This document shows, in pieces, positions 10,958-22,504 of a stretch of 64,000 bases of DNA. Origin of the DNA: Adiantum capillus-veneris. Taxonomy: Eukaryota > Streptophyta > Polypodiopsida > Polypodiales > Pteridaceae. Location of the stretch: assembly GCA_014529385.2 (NCBI GenBank), contig CM043952.1, positions 70,997,299-71,061,298 of the forward strand, read 5' to 3'. Position 1 is the stretch's first letter. Each line of letters opens with the position of its first letter. The notes beneath the pieces were generated by a model. It ran no database searches. It saw only the letters and a list, made by a program, of their open reading frames with translations, and was not told where the DNA came from. A program made the translations under genes and the position numbers.

Positions 10958-12740
10958 ATATCCCTCTCTCTACTTCTCATTATCAAAGCTTCATGGCTCA
11001 CTTTAGATAGCTACAACCACACATACTGCCTCACTTTTGGGAGCGGCATCCCACTAAAGATCTTCATCGTGTGGGGATCACTGTGAATGGCCTACCAAAG
11101 TATGACAGGGACACAATTGGTAAGGGGCACACCTTTTGCCTAACAATCATAGCTATCTCTACGAGACAAGGTCTTCTCATTCACAAGCTGCCATATTATT
11201 CATGAGAATAGCCCATGCTAACCAAGTTTCAGTTACAACTTGTCACAAACAACTTTAACACTCTCGCTATAATGTGTGATGACTGCTATCTCCGTTGTTA
11301 AAATCCGGATATATCGCTGTAAGCAATTCTTGTCTCTTAAAATTATGCAAATTTATTTATTTTGTTGTGCCTACAAACCATTGGCTTGATGGTGATGTAC
11401 CATTGATAAAATGTAATTTTTGAACTTTGCACCTTTGCAATACTCTTGTGTTGCACCACACAATACTGGAATCATTATTTATCTCGCTTCTTTGCTTGCG
11501 TATGAAATCTTTGATATTGTTTTTAATCCTTCTTTGTGCATGGCTAAAGTTATTATGGGGTAACTAATTCTATGCCATAATTTGATACCAACACCTTTCC
11601 ATCAGGAAACCTACATTTAGCGTATCCTACTAGGTAGTCTTAATCTGATCATGAGTTCAATTGGTCTTTATGGATTAGCTTCATGTTTTGATTACCAAGT
11701 ATAAGTATGTAGCTGCAAAGTTGTATTTAGGGATAGAAAATTCTCCAAATTAAGTACTTGGATTAGCTTTCTATTTGGAATTATTGATTGGCCTAGTACC
11801 ACTTTTACAGAAGACCGATATCCCTTGATCACCCCAACCTTACAAACCATTCTCCAAATTTATTTAACACCTTCGTTATCCATTCGTCTATACTCAAAGT
11901 TTCATTCTCTAATCTCTTTTATTGGCAAACAATCCTAACTTTGCATTAATTTTATCATTGAAGGCTTTCAGAATGTTAATATATATATTATATGGTTAAA
12001 TTATGGTTGAATTTAAAAAGAAATCATCTTTAGTGCTTGTCAAAAAACACTTTTGCAGATGAAGCTAACTACAATACTATCTCATCAGAGCACCTTCAAG
12101 TATGAAATTTCTTGATATATTTTAATAATATACATCCTATAAGATCATTGCAATTATCTCTCCTGAATAAGCTCTCTCTATGTATCTTTAGACCTAGATA
12201 CAATATTATACACCACCCAAGTGTTTATTCCGCCTCTCTTCGTATCTTAAGATCTCCAACTTTTCCCCTACTCTCTACACAACAATCCCTCAATTTAATA
12301 TAGATTTGATAAATTAATTGTTTTTTAATATTTTTTACGTGACTCTCTTTGCAGATATTCTCATATCCATGCAACTTTGTACAAGCAAGAGCACCATCAA
12401 ACACTTTTAGATCCCTTCACTTATTTTAATTGTGTTATAAATTGTAAATTCAATCTTCTCCAACTTTATGGCAATGTACTTATATTCATTGAAATCTACA
12501 CTGAGATAACTTGTCATACAAATACTTACATGAACTCAATTGATTTAGGATCGTTGTCAACATTTGGTACACACTTCAACACTCCAAACTACTCCAATTT
12601 GGTACCAGGTAAATATTTTGTATTTTTTAATGCCTTGTCTAGTCCATTGGTCACGTGCTTACAATGTATGAGTTGGTAGTGGAAATAACCCGCCTTAAAG
12701 ATAAGAAGCTGTAGATGCAATAAAGAGCCCATGATTCAGA
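10958..12740. other. AT-rich interval without recognised features
   Basis: Continuation of the DNA interrupted by element G. Reading all frames, I find no conserved motif. The open frames at 12112-12303 and 12377-12679 have low-complexity AT-rich translations. No LTR termini or terminal repeats were recognised. Confidence 0.5.
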
Positions 12741-12779
12741 GGGATCAAGCTCAGTTTGAATAACCCCATTGACTGCAAC

Positions 12780-13230
12780 AACCACTCACATGACCGAACC
12801 ACAAAAGGCATCAGAAGAGCAGCAAGACCTATTGAACCGAATCACTACTCAAGCAGAAGTCTATTTGGGCATCTGGTGTAGCAAGGGCATGCACACAACT
12901 GCAACCAAGAGCAAGGGAGAGGACAACAAAGGCAAAACCAAGAATACCACTGCTACAATTGTGGAGAAGATGGCCATGGTATGCATTATTGTCCACACCC
13001 AAAGAGACAAAATTTCAACAGAGGAGCAAGACAAAACCAACTCTCACCACCACCACCAAGACCACCAAATAAGCACCACTCGTGAAAATTATACAACCAC
13101 TGGTTCAACCACATTCACCACCATCGCAACCTCTCATTCCACCCTTGCCCCCTCCACTGGATGGCAACCAGGCAGTGAGTGTTATCAGTCTTGAAGGTAA
13201 GGGCAAAGTAAAAGTGGAGGAACACGTTGG
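12780..13230 (+). pseudogene. gag nucleocapsid fragment of gypsy element J
   Basis: Around 12950-13010 the plus strand encodes a CCHC zinc knuckle, CYNCGEDGHGMHYCPHP, preceded by a Gln/Arg-rich stretch and followed by a Pro-rich one (LSPPPPRPPNKHH). The knuckle closely resembles CWNCGESGHGMYNCPWL in element F, so this is a Tat-type gag end. The longest open frame here (12769-13194) is a different frame and spurious. Stops fall on both sides. It probably belongs with the pol relic at 17010-19416, but about 3.8 kb of unrelated sequence separates them, against about 0.3 kb between the equivalent points in F. Confidence 0.6.
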
Positions 13231-15172
13231 CGCAAGCAAAGTTGGTCCGTGCTAGGAGGTGTCCAACACAATGCTGCATATACTAATAGGTGCATGGTAA
13301 AGTGGCAAGGCCGTTGTGAAGGCCCTGGGCAAGACAGTGGCAGTGGAAATGTATGCTTCGAGTGATTTTTAGGCCAAGGACTCCAAGGTGGGATAATTGG
13401 GACTACAGGTCCAAGGGTCCCAAATTCTATTCTAATGCCTGAGAATGTAATGTTTAAAGAGCTTTAGAAGCCTGTCTAGACGGCTCCTCGAGCAGAGCCC
13501 CGGTGTGGAAGATATTGAAGCCCAAAGTTTGAAGGTCTTACAGATGTCGGACGGACATGGTAGATGCTAACAGATGGCCATAGTTGATGTCAGCAAACGT
13601 ATGTGTAGAGCTCGACTTGTGGATCATGTGGGTCTTCTCAGATTGTCAATCGGAGCTCTAGAGGGAAAGTTATGGTCAGTTCAATATTTAACAAAGGCCA
13701 GTTATGGACCAAGTTACCCACATCGAAAAGTGTACGTGCTGAGAGGTTATGGGCCTTCACCAACTTTTGGAATGTCATGCACATGGTATGGAGCTAGTAG
13801 AAAGTGATGGCATGTCAAACCGAGTCCAGGTCAGCGAGCTATTGGAGTTTGTGCTAAGTGGCAGCAGTGTGATGTCATAAGTTTTTTCCTATTTTGGTCC
13901 CTCTGGTTCAAGGGCCCGAGAATCTCGGGAAGCAGCGAGGGCTTGTGCAAATTGAAGTCGGAGATAAAGACTTTTACCCGGATTTTGCGGCTTGTTGATC
14001 GCCAAACTGCAGGTGGACGAAGCAGAGGGAGAAAAAGGAATTCTTTTGAGATTTCAATGGAAGTTTAGGGTGCAGTGGAGTTCTTGGGGTTTGGTGATAG
14101 CAAGTGAGGCTCCCAGGTGGAATGGCTAACAAGTCCTATGTGAGAGCACCGATGGCGTGTGAAGCCCATGCTTGGAAACTCCTTGGTTGTAGCCTAAATT
14201 CAAAAGTAAAAGGGGGTTGGAGTTCGGGAAAAGAAAGGAAAAGATTGACAGTCAAGTGGGGATTGGAGAAAAGAAAAAAGTAAGTGTGAGCAGAAGAAGG
14301 GTTGGGTTGTTGCCATAAGGCCCATTTTTTGGGTTTTTAAAAGAAGCCTTAGAGGAGAGTTGTGCAAGGCATACTTTCAATGTTTTCAGTGAACCTTAAA
14401 TGTTCTTTTGGATTTACTATATTAAATGGGTCTTTTTTGCTTACTCAAAAAGCCCTTAAATAATAAGAAATTAAGGAGTGCATTCAGAGCAGCGTAATCC
14501 TTTGAATCCTCCAAATGTGAAGTATTGACTCAATGAAATTTCTTTTACCATTTTTATTTGTGAAAGAGTGCTTTCATTTAAGTGCCTCATGTAGATCTAG
14601 CTCACTAAATTATTTTATTCTTTTCTATTCTTTTAGACCTACCTTTTCTTATGCACTGAATCAAATGTTCTTTTGTTTTAGTTTATCAATGGGTCCTTTT
14701 ATTTTGTTGTTTTTATTTGATTTCCTTTTCATTCTATTTTGTTTTACAATGTCAATATGCACATTTCTTGTTGTTAAAGAGGGATCCTCCACAATATATA
14801 AGAAATTTGTGATTTATGTATATAACGGACAATATGATTTAAACACAACAAAAATGACATGTGATTATAAGCATTGATTTTAAGATACTCCCCATAAATC
14901 TCTCCCCTTCTTAACTTTAGCATCCTTCATGACTCTTTTCATCTTGTTATTTCACTTGTCATTTTACAACTTGATATGGCTTGACCTTTCTTGCATTCTA
15001 TTATTTTAGAATGCCAAAGTGAAGCTTCATCTTGTTTAGAAAAGAGTTGTGAAGCCATCTAGGGAAAGAAGGAAAAAACAAGAAAGGGAGCAACGACGGC
15101 GTTGTCGTTGCCCTTGGGAATAAAAGAAAAAGAGAGTTCATATGTGAAACAAGCTAAAGATTTACGGCGGCC

Positions 15173-15209
<37 letters not shown>

Positions 15210-15645
15210 TACCTCGACTCCAATGAAGTGAGAGAGTGGGGGGGAAGTCCCATATACACACATCAAATCCAAAACGTTCAAATGCCACATGGAGAACATT
15301 CAACAATTTAATTCAATGGTAAAGGAATTGCACCAAAAATCTTTGCTTTTGAACACATATTAGAAACAAACTTCTAATAGTTGAGATGCAATGAATATTC
15401 TTTGTGCATACGAAGGACATAAGTTCAGATCTCTTAAAGGAATGCATCCTTATAATTGAGCCATATACCTCCTAAAAGGTCTAGAAATTTTCAATCTTCT
15501 TTACCTCTCAAACATTGGTTCTCTATTGATCGAATTCTTGTATAAATATAGCAATAAAACAAATTACAGAATAAAATGACGCATGCTATTAAATGAAAGA
15601 AATCTATAATATCTTTAGGATAAAAATGAATATTGAAAATGTCTA

Positions 15646-15845
15646 AACCTAATCCCTAATAATAATACATCCACTAAAGTAACAAGGTGACATTTATCTA
15701 TCAAAACAAAAGCTTGAAAAAAATTCTTAGTTGTGAAAAAACTCTAAAGCTAGTCCCTAATAATAATACATGCACTAAAGTAATAAAGTGACATTTGCGT
15801 ATCAAAATCAAAAGCTGAAAAAAATTCTTAGTGGTGAAAAAATTC
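15646..15845. repeat. Two-copy tandem repeat, about 95-100 bp
   Basis: Both units contain CCCTAATAATAATACAT, CACTAAAGTAA, GTGACATTT, ATCAAAA and AAAAAAATTCTTAGT in the same order. The copies begin near 15650 and 15750 and differ by scattered substitutions and small indels. Confidence 0.7.
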
Positions 15846-15984
15846 TTTTATTTAAGGCAATTTATAATTTTTTAGTTAGAAATTGTCTATAAATGAAAAG
15901 AAAATTTACAATAAAAAGTATGTTTTAAATCAAAAAGTTGACAAGAAAGCCATTAGATTCTTAAATGAAGAGACCCATTTATAA

Positions 15985-16275
15985 ACTAAACAAAGATTAA
16001 AAAAGAAAAGTCAAGGGAGCATTAAATAAAGGGACCAAATTACAATGATGAAAAGAGACACTTACACTACAAAAGAAAAATATAACCTTTATAAAATTTA
16101 TAAACTAAACAAAGATTTTTTTTTAAAATTCAAATGAGCAGTAAATAAAGGGACCAAATTACAATGATGGAAAGATCCATTTACATTATAAAAAGAAAAT
16201 ATACCCTTTATAAACCAAAGAAGTCAATTGAGCATTAAAAGAAAAGACCAAGTTACAATGATGGAAATACCCATA
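15985..16275. repeat. Three-copy imperfect tandem repeat, about 95-125 bp
   Basis: Each copy carries GGGACCAAATTACAATGATG (third copy: AGACCAAGTTACAATGATGG), then a short run into ACAxTATAAAA. Landmarks fall near 16031, 16150 and 16247. AT-rich and non-coding. Confidence 0.65.
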
Positions 16276-17009
16276 TACATTATAAAACAAGCTCACTTAA
16301 CATGTGTCACCAATCTGTGATTATTAATCAACGATCTAGAAAGTGCACCAATTCTCCACTCACTCTCCTATGGCTTTCTGAAGGCCAAAAAGGGAGAGAG
16401 AGGGGTGGCGATTCAAAAATTTCTAATAGAGATGCAAGGAAAGGTTCTTTTTTTTTGGAAAAACAAGGGGAGCTTCTAGATCCTAGAGAAGGAAAGAGAG
16501 CTTGGTTGTGTGTATCTCACGACGAAGGCATGAGAAGGAAAGCTCCATCATTGAGACGGCACCAAAGACGATTGCCGAGGTCCATTTTTTTTGTGCCCGT
16601 CAAGGTCGTGCTGACGAGGCCGTTTTTACTTGGCTATCTTTAATACAATGAAGCAATCATTTGCATATTTTGATGTCATATCCCCTTCCCACCCCTCTTT
16701 TCTACTGCTCTTGTGCTTGTGTCCGCGGTGTCGGGTGTGTGTGTAGGCAAATGTGTCCCCATCGAACCGGCAGTGTCTTGTGGCAAAGAGAGAGAAAGAG
16801 GATCTCGGTGTGTGTGGGAAGTTGTGGGTTGTGGCGTGCGGTGTATGTGTGCCAAATTATGATATGATATAATGTGGCTGAGTTGAGAAGTGTGCATGTA
16901 GTGGTTTGCAAGCAGGAAAAAGGATTTTGAAGGTGAATCCCAGTGGATTGGGGAGCTTTGTTTACCCTGAGCTGTAGAGAGGCAAATTATTTGCGTTCCA
17001 GGTGTGTAC

Positions 17010-19416
17010 CCCTTCCCACTTTTCAACGTCAAAGAAGTGGCAAGAGGTAAAACCAAAGTAGAAGAGGTGGATTCCATGGGAGTAAAGCGTGCTAGCATGG
17101 TGAAACTTCCCAAAAGGAAGAAAATATGAAAACCAAGGGAGAATCTAGCAAAAATCCGTTCAAGTCATAACGTAAAATTGACATTGTAAATTTTTCTTTG
17201 GGTGAATATTCTAAATCATATGATTTTCTTCAAGATGTTTTTGTAAAGGGCCCAAAGATCACCTGGTCCTAGTTGCTTCACCTTGCACTTAGGCTGAGGA
17301 GACAATGGACAAAGATGGTTACCACGAGATGATCGAAGCCAAAGATTGCTGGGGCTATCTTTGGGAGGAATCTAGATGACATACTATCGGTGATAGATGC
17401 TCACATCAAAGGGTAGAACATCTCCAATACATACATCAATGGTGGCGCACAAACATGTGTCATGAGTGAGAAAATGATGCATCATTTGGGCTTAGATGTG
17501 AGTAGGCCGGCACCATGCGAAGCCAAGATGAAAAATAATGTCAAAGTTTGATGTGTTGGCATTGTAAATGCACTTAGGGTAAAGGCATTCAACATCAAAG
17601 TGGATGTAGACATCTTTGTTATGCCACACAAGGGGGAGGGCTATCCTATCATTCTAGGGAGGCCTTGGCTTATGGCTATGGAAGCTAAGCAGGATTGGGG
17701 CACCAAGATAATCCAAATGAAGGATGCCAAAGGGAAGCCAATACTCTATTACATGAAGACAAGTCGATAGTGCGACATGGATCTAAAAACCTCTAAAGAT
17801 GAGTTTTCTAGTAGCGACTCTTCAACCACTTCAGAGGAGGAGTCAATAGTGAATGACAATAGAATTGAGGTGATGGGGTTCATTCTCAAGGACCCTAAGA
17901 AGATGGATCAACTTGATGCATCGTCATCAAACCAAGGAGAGCCACCAGGTATACAATCTTTGGTAGAAGCAAGTAAGCTACATTAGATGCTCTCTAATGA
18001 TTTGTGTGACACAGAGTGTGAATACTATATTGTGATGCTAAGTAATTTTACCACATTTTTCATTGATGAATATGATAAAATCATTGGAATCACCGTAGTT
18101 CAACATCACATTAATCTCAAGGAGGGAAGTAAACTTGTAGTGCAAAAACTCAGGTGGCTGGGAGTAATTCAACAAGAGGCTTTGCTCAAGGAGGTAAGGA
18201 AACTATTAGAAGCAAGTTTCATCTACTGTGTTGAAGACTTAGAGCGGGTTTCTCCAGTGGTAGTCAAAGAATGGTATTTGGAGGGTTTGTGTTGATTACA
18301 AGCCTCTTAATGCAACCACAAAGAGGGACCATTTTCCTCTCCCTTTCCAAGATGAAATTCTTAATGAGGTAGCAGGATGTGAGCGCTACACAGTATGTGA
18401 TGGCTACTTAGGCTACTTCTTAGCACCATTGAAGAGGATCAAAAGAAGACAAACTTCATCACACCATTGGGATGTTTTGATTACAAAGTTATGCCTTTGG
18501 TCTCACCAATTCTCCAACCACTTTTCAATGCTATGTGATATTTGTTTTTTAGCCATTCTTTGGAAAATCAATTCGCGTTATTATTGATGACTTTTCTATC
18601 TATAGCAATTTATCCCTTCATTTGGAGAAAGTCTATGAAGTTCTAGCTAGGAAACAGGCTTTGGGTGGCCAACTCAACATGGATAAATGCCACATTGGTA
18701 AAAGCAAGATTACTCTTCTTGGCCATGTAATCTTTGCCAAGGGCATTGAAGCTAACCCAAGCGAAGTTCAAGCCTTGGTGTCTTTGCCCTCTCCTACCAC
18801 AACAAAGAAGTTGGTATCTTTTCTTCAAAAGGTGAGGTATTTGAGCAGGCCCATTCACTTGCTCTCTCAAGTGGTTCTCCCTTTATACCAAGTTACCCAT
18901 CAAGAGATCTTCACTTGGAGTGAACAAAATGAGCAACATTTCAATGAGGTAAAAAAAATTCTAGCCTCAATCCCCACCATTTCACCTCTAAAGTGGGACA
19001 AGCCATTTTATGTAAACCCTAGTGTGGGCAATGACACACTTGGGACTGTATTGATGTAAAAGGATGCTCAAACTTATTTCATGCATCCTATCTACTTCTC
19101 TAGTCGCATGATGACTCCATCAAAGAAGGGATACACAACACTGGAGCACATGTGCTTGCATTAATGTTTGCTACTATCAAGTTTCGCTCTTATTTATTGT
19201 CTAGACCATTCATAATTTTAACCATGGAAGAAGTGTTTCCTTATGTAATGCAGCACAAGGATGTTTCTTCTAGGATTTCCAAATGGCTCACAAGGTTGTA
19301 AGAGTTTGACTACACAATGCAAGTAGAGAGCTCCACAAAAGTCAGTCTGGGACACATTCTCACTCATCGCCTCTATGAAAAGAATCTAAAGATAAAGATA
19401 AATGATAAAGAAGTAG
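17010..19416 (+). pseudogene. Decayed Tat-type gypsy pol (element J), cut by element H
   Basis: Collinear with element F pol: linker (EVDSMGVKRA near 17070), protease region (YINGGAQTCVM near 17432, then GEGYPIILGRPWLM near 17635), an acidic linker with EEESI and IEVMGF, RT (LRWLGVIQQEALLKEVRKLL; later MDKCHIGKSKITLLGHV at about 18680) and the first RNase H (FYVNPSVGNDTLGTVLM, near 19010). Many stops and frameshifts. It ends at 19416 after YEKNLKIKINDKEVV, where the LTR of element H begins; the equivalent point in F lies between the two RNase H domains. The usual protease Asp is Asn, as in F. The most decayed pol in the window, so presumably among the oldest insertions. Confidence 0.85.
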
Positions 19417-20373
19417 TGTTGACTGCTGGGTCAACAACACAACATAACTCAAGTTTCGTACCAAAGTCTTGTCTTTTGCGAGTTATGAAATGTTGCGGAT
19501 TATGGCTATAAACATCATTTGTAATGAGTAGTTACTCTAGTTTCAAAAGCCGAGGTGCAATGGCACTTCCAGATTGTAAATACAAATCCATTTGACCCTT
19601 TCAGCCCCATTTTTGGTTAAATCTAAGATAGCCTTAGTATATAAGGTACCTAGGTCATTTTGTAAAGGGAGACTTTAATCATAATTAAAACTTTAGCACT
19701 GCCGTCTACAGTGTGTGAGAGAGAAAGAGAGTGAGCGTGAGCTTTATCCTCTCGCTACGCCCGGCTCGCTCAACACATTGGAGATCCGACTGCACCATTG
19801 CTGTAGGCTCGAGGAGAGCTACGTGACAACGCCAAGCATTCCACGCGAGACGAAGCGCACACGGCGACGCATCTACGAGCTATTTGTGGCCGTAAGTGTA
19901 CCAAATGATGTCTGTTTTCTGCGTGCTAGTAGTCTATAGAATTGTGGAGACATAAGTTGCGCATAGGTACTCATATATTTCAGTTTCGGGCACTTTCAAA
20001 ATTCTGCTCTGTCTTCCTACGCGTTTTCTGCAGATGGGTTTAGAGTGAGGGTTTTGAGTGTAGAAGCATAGGGACAGGTGTATCCTAGTGAGGGGATGGT
20101 GTTCCTTAAGTTTCGTACGAATCTGGCATGATTAGGTGAGTTACCTTCCGTATGTGTGTATGTGGCTAGGTGGTGTAGTTGAGAGCAGTGAGGTTCTTGA
20201 TTGTGGTATAGTTGGCCTTCCAGAGTGTTGTATGTGTAGGATGGTCTTAGCCTGACAAGCTAAAGAGATTTCGTCTGTGTGCCTATCGTGTCATCTGTGT
20301 CCTCGATTGACATTATGTTGATCTAGGTAGTGTTTGCATGCACTTCATGGGTGTGTGAGTCACTCCTCCAACA
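19417..20373 (+). repeat. 5' LTR of element H
   Basis: 957 bp, TGTTGAC to CCAACA. The first 20 bases form an inverted repeat: TGTTGAC, a 6-base loop, GTCAACA. The first 745 or so bases match 33792-34538. Confidence 0.93.
19638..19646 (+). promoter_or_regulatory. TATA box in 5' LTR of H
   Basis: TATATAAGG, kept in the 3' LTR at about 34013-34021. A GA-rich stretch and the start of probable R sequence follow about 60 bp downstream. Probable RNA polymerase II promoter of the element. Confidence 0.6.
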
Positions 20374-20374
20374 T

Positions 20375-20393
20375 TGGCGCCGTTGCCGGGGAC
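20375..20393 (+). promoter_or_regulatory. Primer binding site of element H
   Basis: TGGCGCCGTTGCCGGGGAC one base after the LTR end. This sequence is characteristic of Athila-type plant gypsy elements and is attributed to tRNA-Asp priming. Confidence 0.88.
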
Positions 20394-22233
20394 ACAAGGA
20401 CCTAAGTAGGTTTCCTACTAACACTTGTGTGATGGTTGCTTGATTTAGTTTCGGCTAAAGAAAGCATTTTTCTTAAGTGGATTCGGAAGAGGATATTCCG
20501 CGATCAAGTGGATAGCCAGGAAACGTGTGTCTTGCCAAGGGTCTGCGACTAGATAGGTTTAGTCAGGATCTGTGGATTAGAGTAGTTGTTGGTGGTCGAG
20601 TGATTTGTGAGGTGATAAAAGTGTTTACTAGTCCGTGTGTGGCAGTGAAACGTTTTTCTACTCATAGATACAAAACCCCATATGATTTGTAGGAGTAGCT
20701 TTAGGTAAGTGATCCGATTCTGATCTAGAGCTATTCATCACTGAATTATTTACTAAAGTGCTTCATTGCATTTGAAATCACGAAAAAGTGTGCTTTTGAG
20801 GGTAAAAATGCATTAAACAAGCTTTTGTGGATATTTTTGTATGACTGACCGATGCTGTGCATATAAAAGAGCATTTGCAAGGGTTCTGTGAAGAAAACCT
20901 GCAATTTTGTAAACATAGACATCCTACGCGTAGGATGTGTCAAGGGGGTTCTGGAGACCAAATTTGAAAATTCTGACTGCACCAGTGGGTTCAGAGGGTA
21001 GGTTTTACCCTAGTAACATATTGACTTGAGTGTTTTTTCCTATTTTTGTTGACCAAAAGCCAAAAGGCAGAGTCAGAAAACGTAAAATTTCAGAAAAGGC
21101 TTAAATTGAGTGATTTTTGCATGTTTTTGCAATTGTGAAGCATACTTGCACTTGCTGAGAGCATAAGGAAGCATCAGGGACACTTCAGTCTGAAAAAATA
21201 AGCAGTAGACATCCTACGCGTAGGGTGTCTACAGGGTGATCTGGGCATTTTTTTTTTGAAAATCTGAGGTTACCAGTGTGTTTAGAAGGTAGGTTTTACC
21301 CTATTTTCACCTGGAAAGTGACCAAATCTTGACAGGATAAGACCAAAAGACGAAAATTGCCAGACATCCTACCCAAATTGTGTCGAAGGCCTAATTTTGA
21401 GACCAAACCATAGGATGACTCCATAGGCATGTTCTAAATATTGTATTGAGTGCATGTGATAAATTTTATCTCATTTGGGTCAGTGAAAGTGAAGATTGAA
21501 CAGACTTTAGCATTTTTTACTGAAAAAGGCAAGAATAGCTAGTTTTGGGGTCCTTTGACATCCAAACCCAAATCTAAGCATACCAGTGGGTTGCTGAAGA
21601 CTAAGGGAATCTTTGGTCTAAGTTTGGGTTCATTCTGGGCAAAAAGACATCCTACGCGTAGTATGTCTACTGCATGATTTGAAACCAAAATTCTACTGTG
21701 ACCATACCATGCTATCATATAGCCTTAGATAAGCCTCCTAGGAAAATTTGGTCCAATTTGGAGTTGATTTGACTTAGGAATTCATCAGAACAGACATCAG
21801 GCTTTTGGAACAAATTCTTGACCATTTGACCAACCTATAGGTGTCAGAATCAAAAAGTAAAAATAGCTGTGAGCTTAGCACATTAAGGGAAAGCTACAGT
21901 GCAAGTTTGAGCTGAAACAGAGCAAAAAGACATCCTACACGTAGGATGTCTCCAGGGTCATAAAGTGGTCAAAATTCTACTTTGGCCATATAGGTAGGTT
22001 CTAAGTGTCTCAAGGATTCCAGAACTTTTTTTCAAAAGTGAATTTGGACCTTGTTTGGCCTATTTTCCAAGCAAAGACAAGAATTGTAAGACATCCTACT
22101 CTTGGAGTGCACTAGAAGCTTATGCAGCCCAAATCTTGACCTATTGACATCCAAATTCAATTTTGAGCATACCATTGGGCTGCTGAGCACTAGGAGAATC
22201 TTGGGATCAAGTTTGGACAAAATCTGAGCAGTT

Positions 22234-22238
22234 AGACA
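22234..22238. repeat. Target site duplication AGACA, left of element I
   Basis: Identical to 26001-26005. It forms the first five bases of one palindrome copy in the leader of H. Confidence 0.92.
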
Positions 22239-22429
22239 TGAAGGGGATCGGGGAGCACCACAGACGGAGAGTGAGAGAGAGAGAAGGAGACACACATACG
22301 ATGTGGGTGGGGAGACTGTGAAGTGGCAGCTCCCCCTATACAATATACTCACTATAAGTATAGGGGAACAGTGGGCGGGTGCCCATGACCTGGGCGACCG
22401 GTCAAGGCACATAGGCCTTAACCCCAACA
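22239..22429 (-). repeat. 3' LTR of element I
   Basis: 191 bp, TGTTGGGGTTAAGGCC to CCCCTTCA on the minus strand. A GA/CT run lies near its inner part. Apparent frames at 22032-22481 are LTR sequence, not genes. Confidence 0.92.
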
Positions 22430-22443
22430 ACGTCCCACTTAAA
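22430..22443 (-). promoter_or_regulatory. Polypurine tract of element I
   Basis: AAGTGGGACGT on the minus strand, directly before the LTR terminus TGTTGGGG. Same position and style as AAGTGGGAGAT in element L. Confidence 0.7.
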
Positions 22444-22504
22444 GGCCAATGTGCCTTTAAGCAAGATCTACTAGTGTACAACTAATAGAAGGTGAGATAT
22501 TCTC

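Larger units (their letters stand above)
13231..17010. other. Unassigned interval inside relic J
   Basis: No family recognised. Contents that can be described are a GA run at about 15177-15205, an approximate tandem duplication at 15646-15845, three imperfect tandem copies at 15985-16275 and a GT-rich stretch near 16730-16860. Frames at 13574-13807, 14533-14877 and 16302-16643 show no known motif. By comparison with element F this sequence is extra between zinc knuckle and protease, so one or more old insertions are likely, but I could not find their termini. Confidence 0.45.

Noticed and set aside
12769-13194. 141-codon Thr/His-rich frame
   Set aside because: Out-of-frame reading of the gag zinc-knuckle region. 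The CCHC motif is in another frame.
16676-17113. Minus-strand 145-codon frame rich in Thr and His
   Set aside because: Arises from a GT-rich stretch and overlaps the plus-strand relic of J. No motif.
22032-22481. Minus-strand frame across the 3' LTR of I, and its twin at 25750-26001
   Set aside because: Both are reading frames through the LTR, which is why they repeat.
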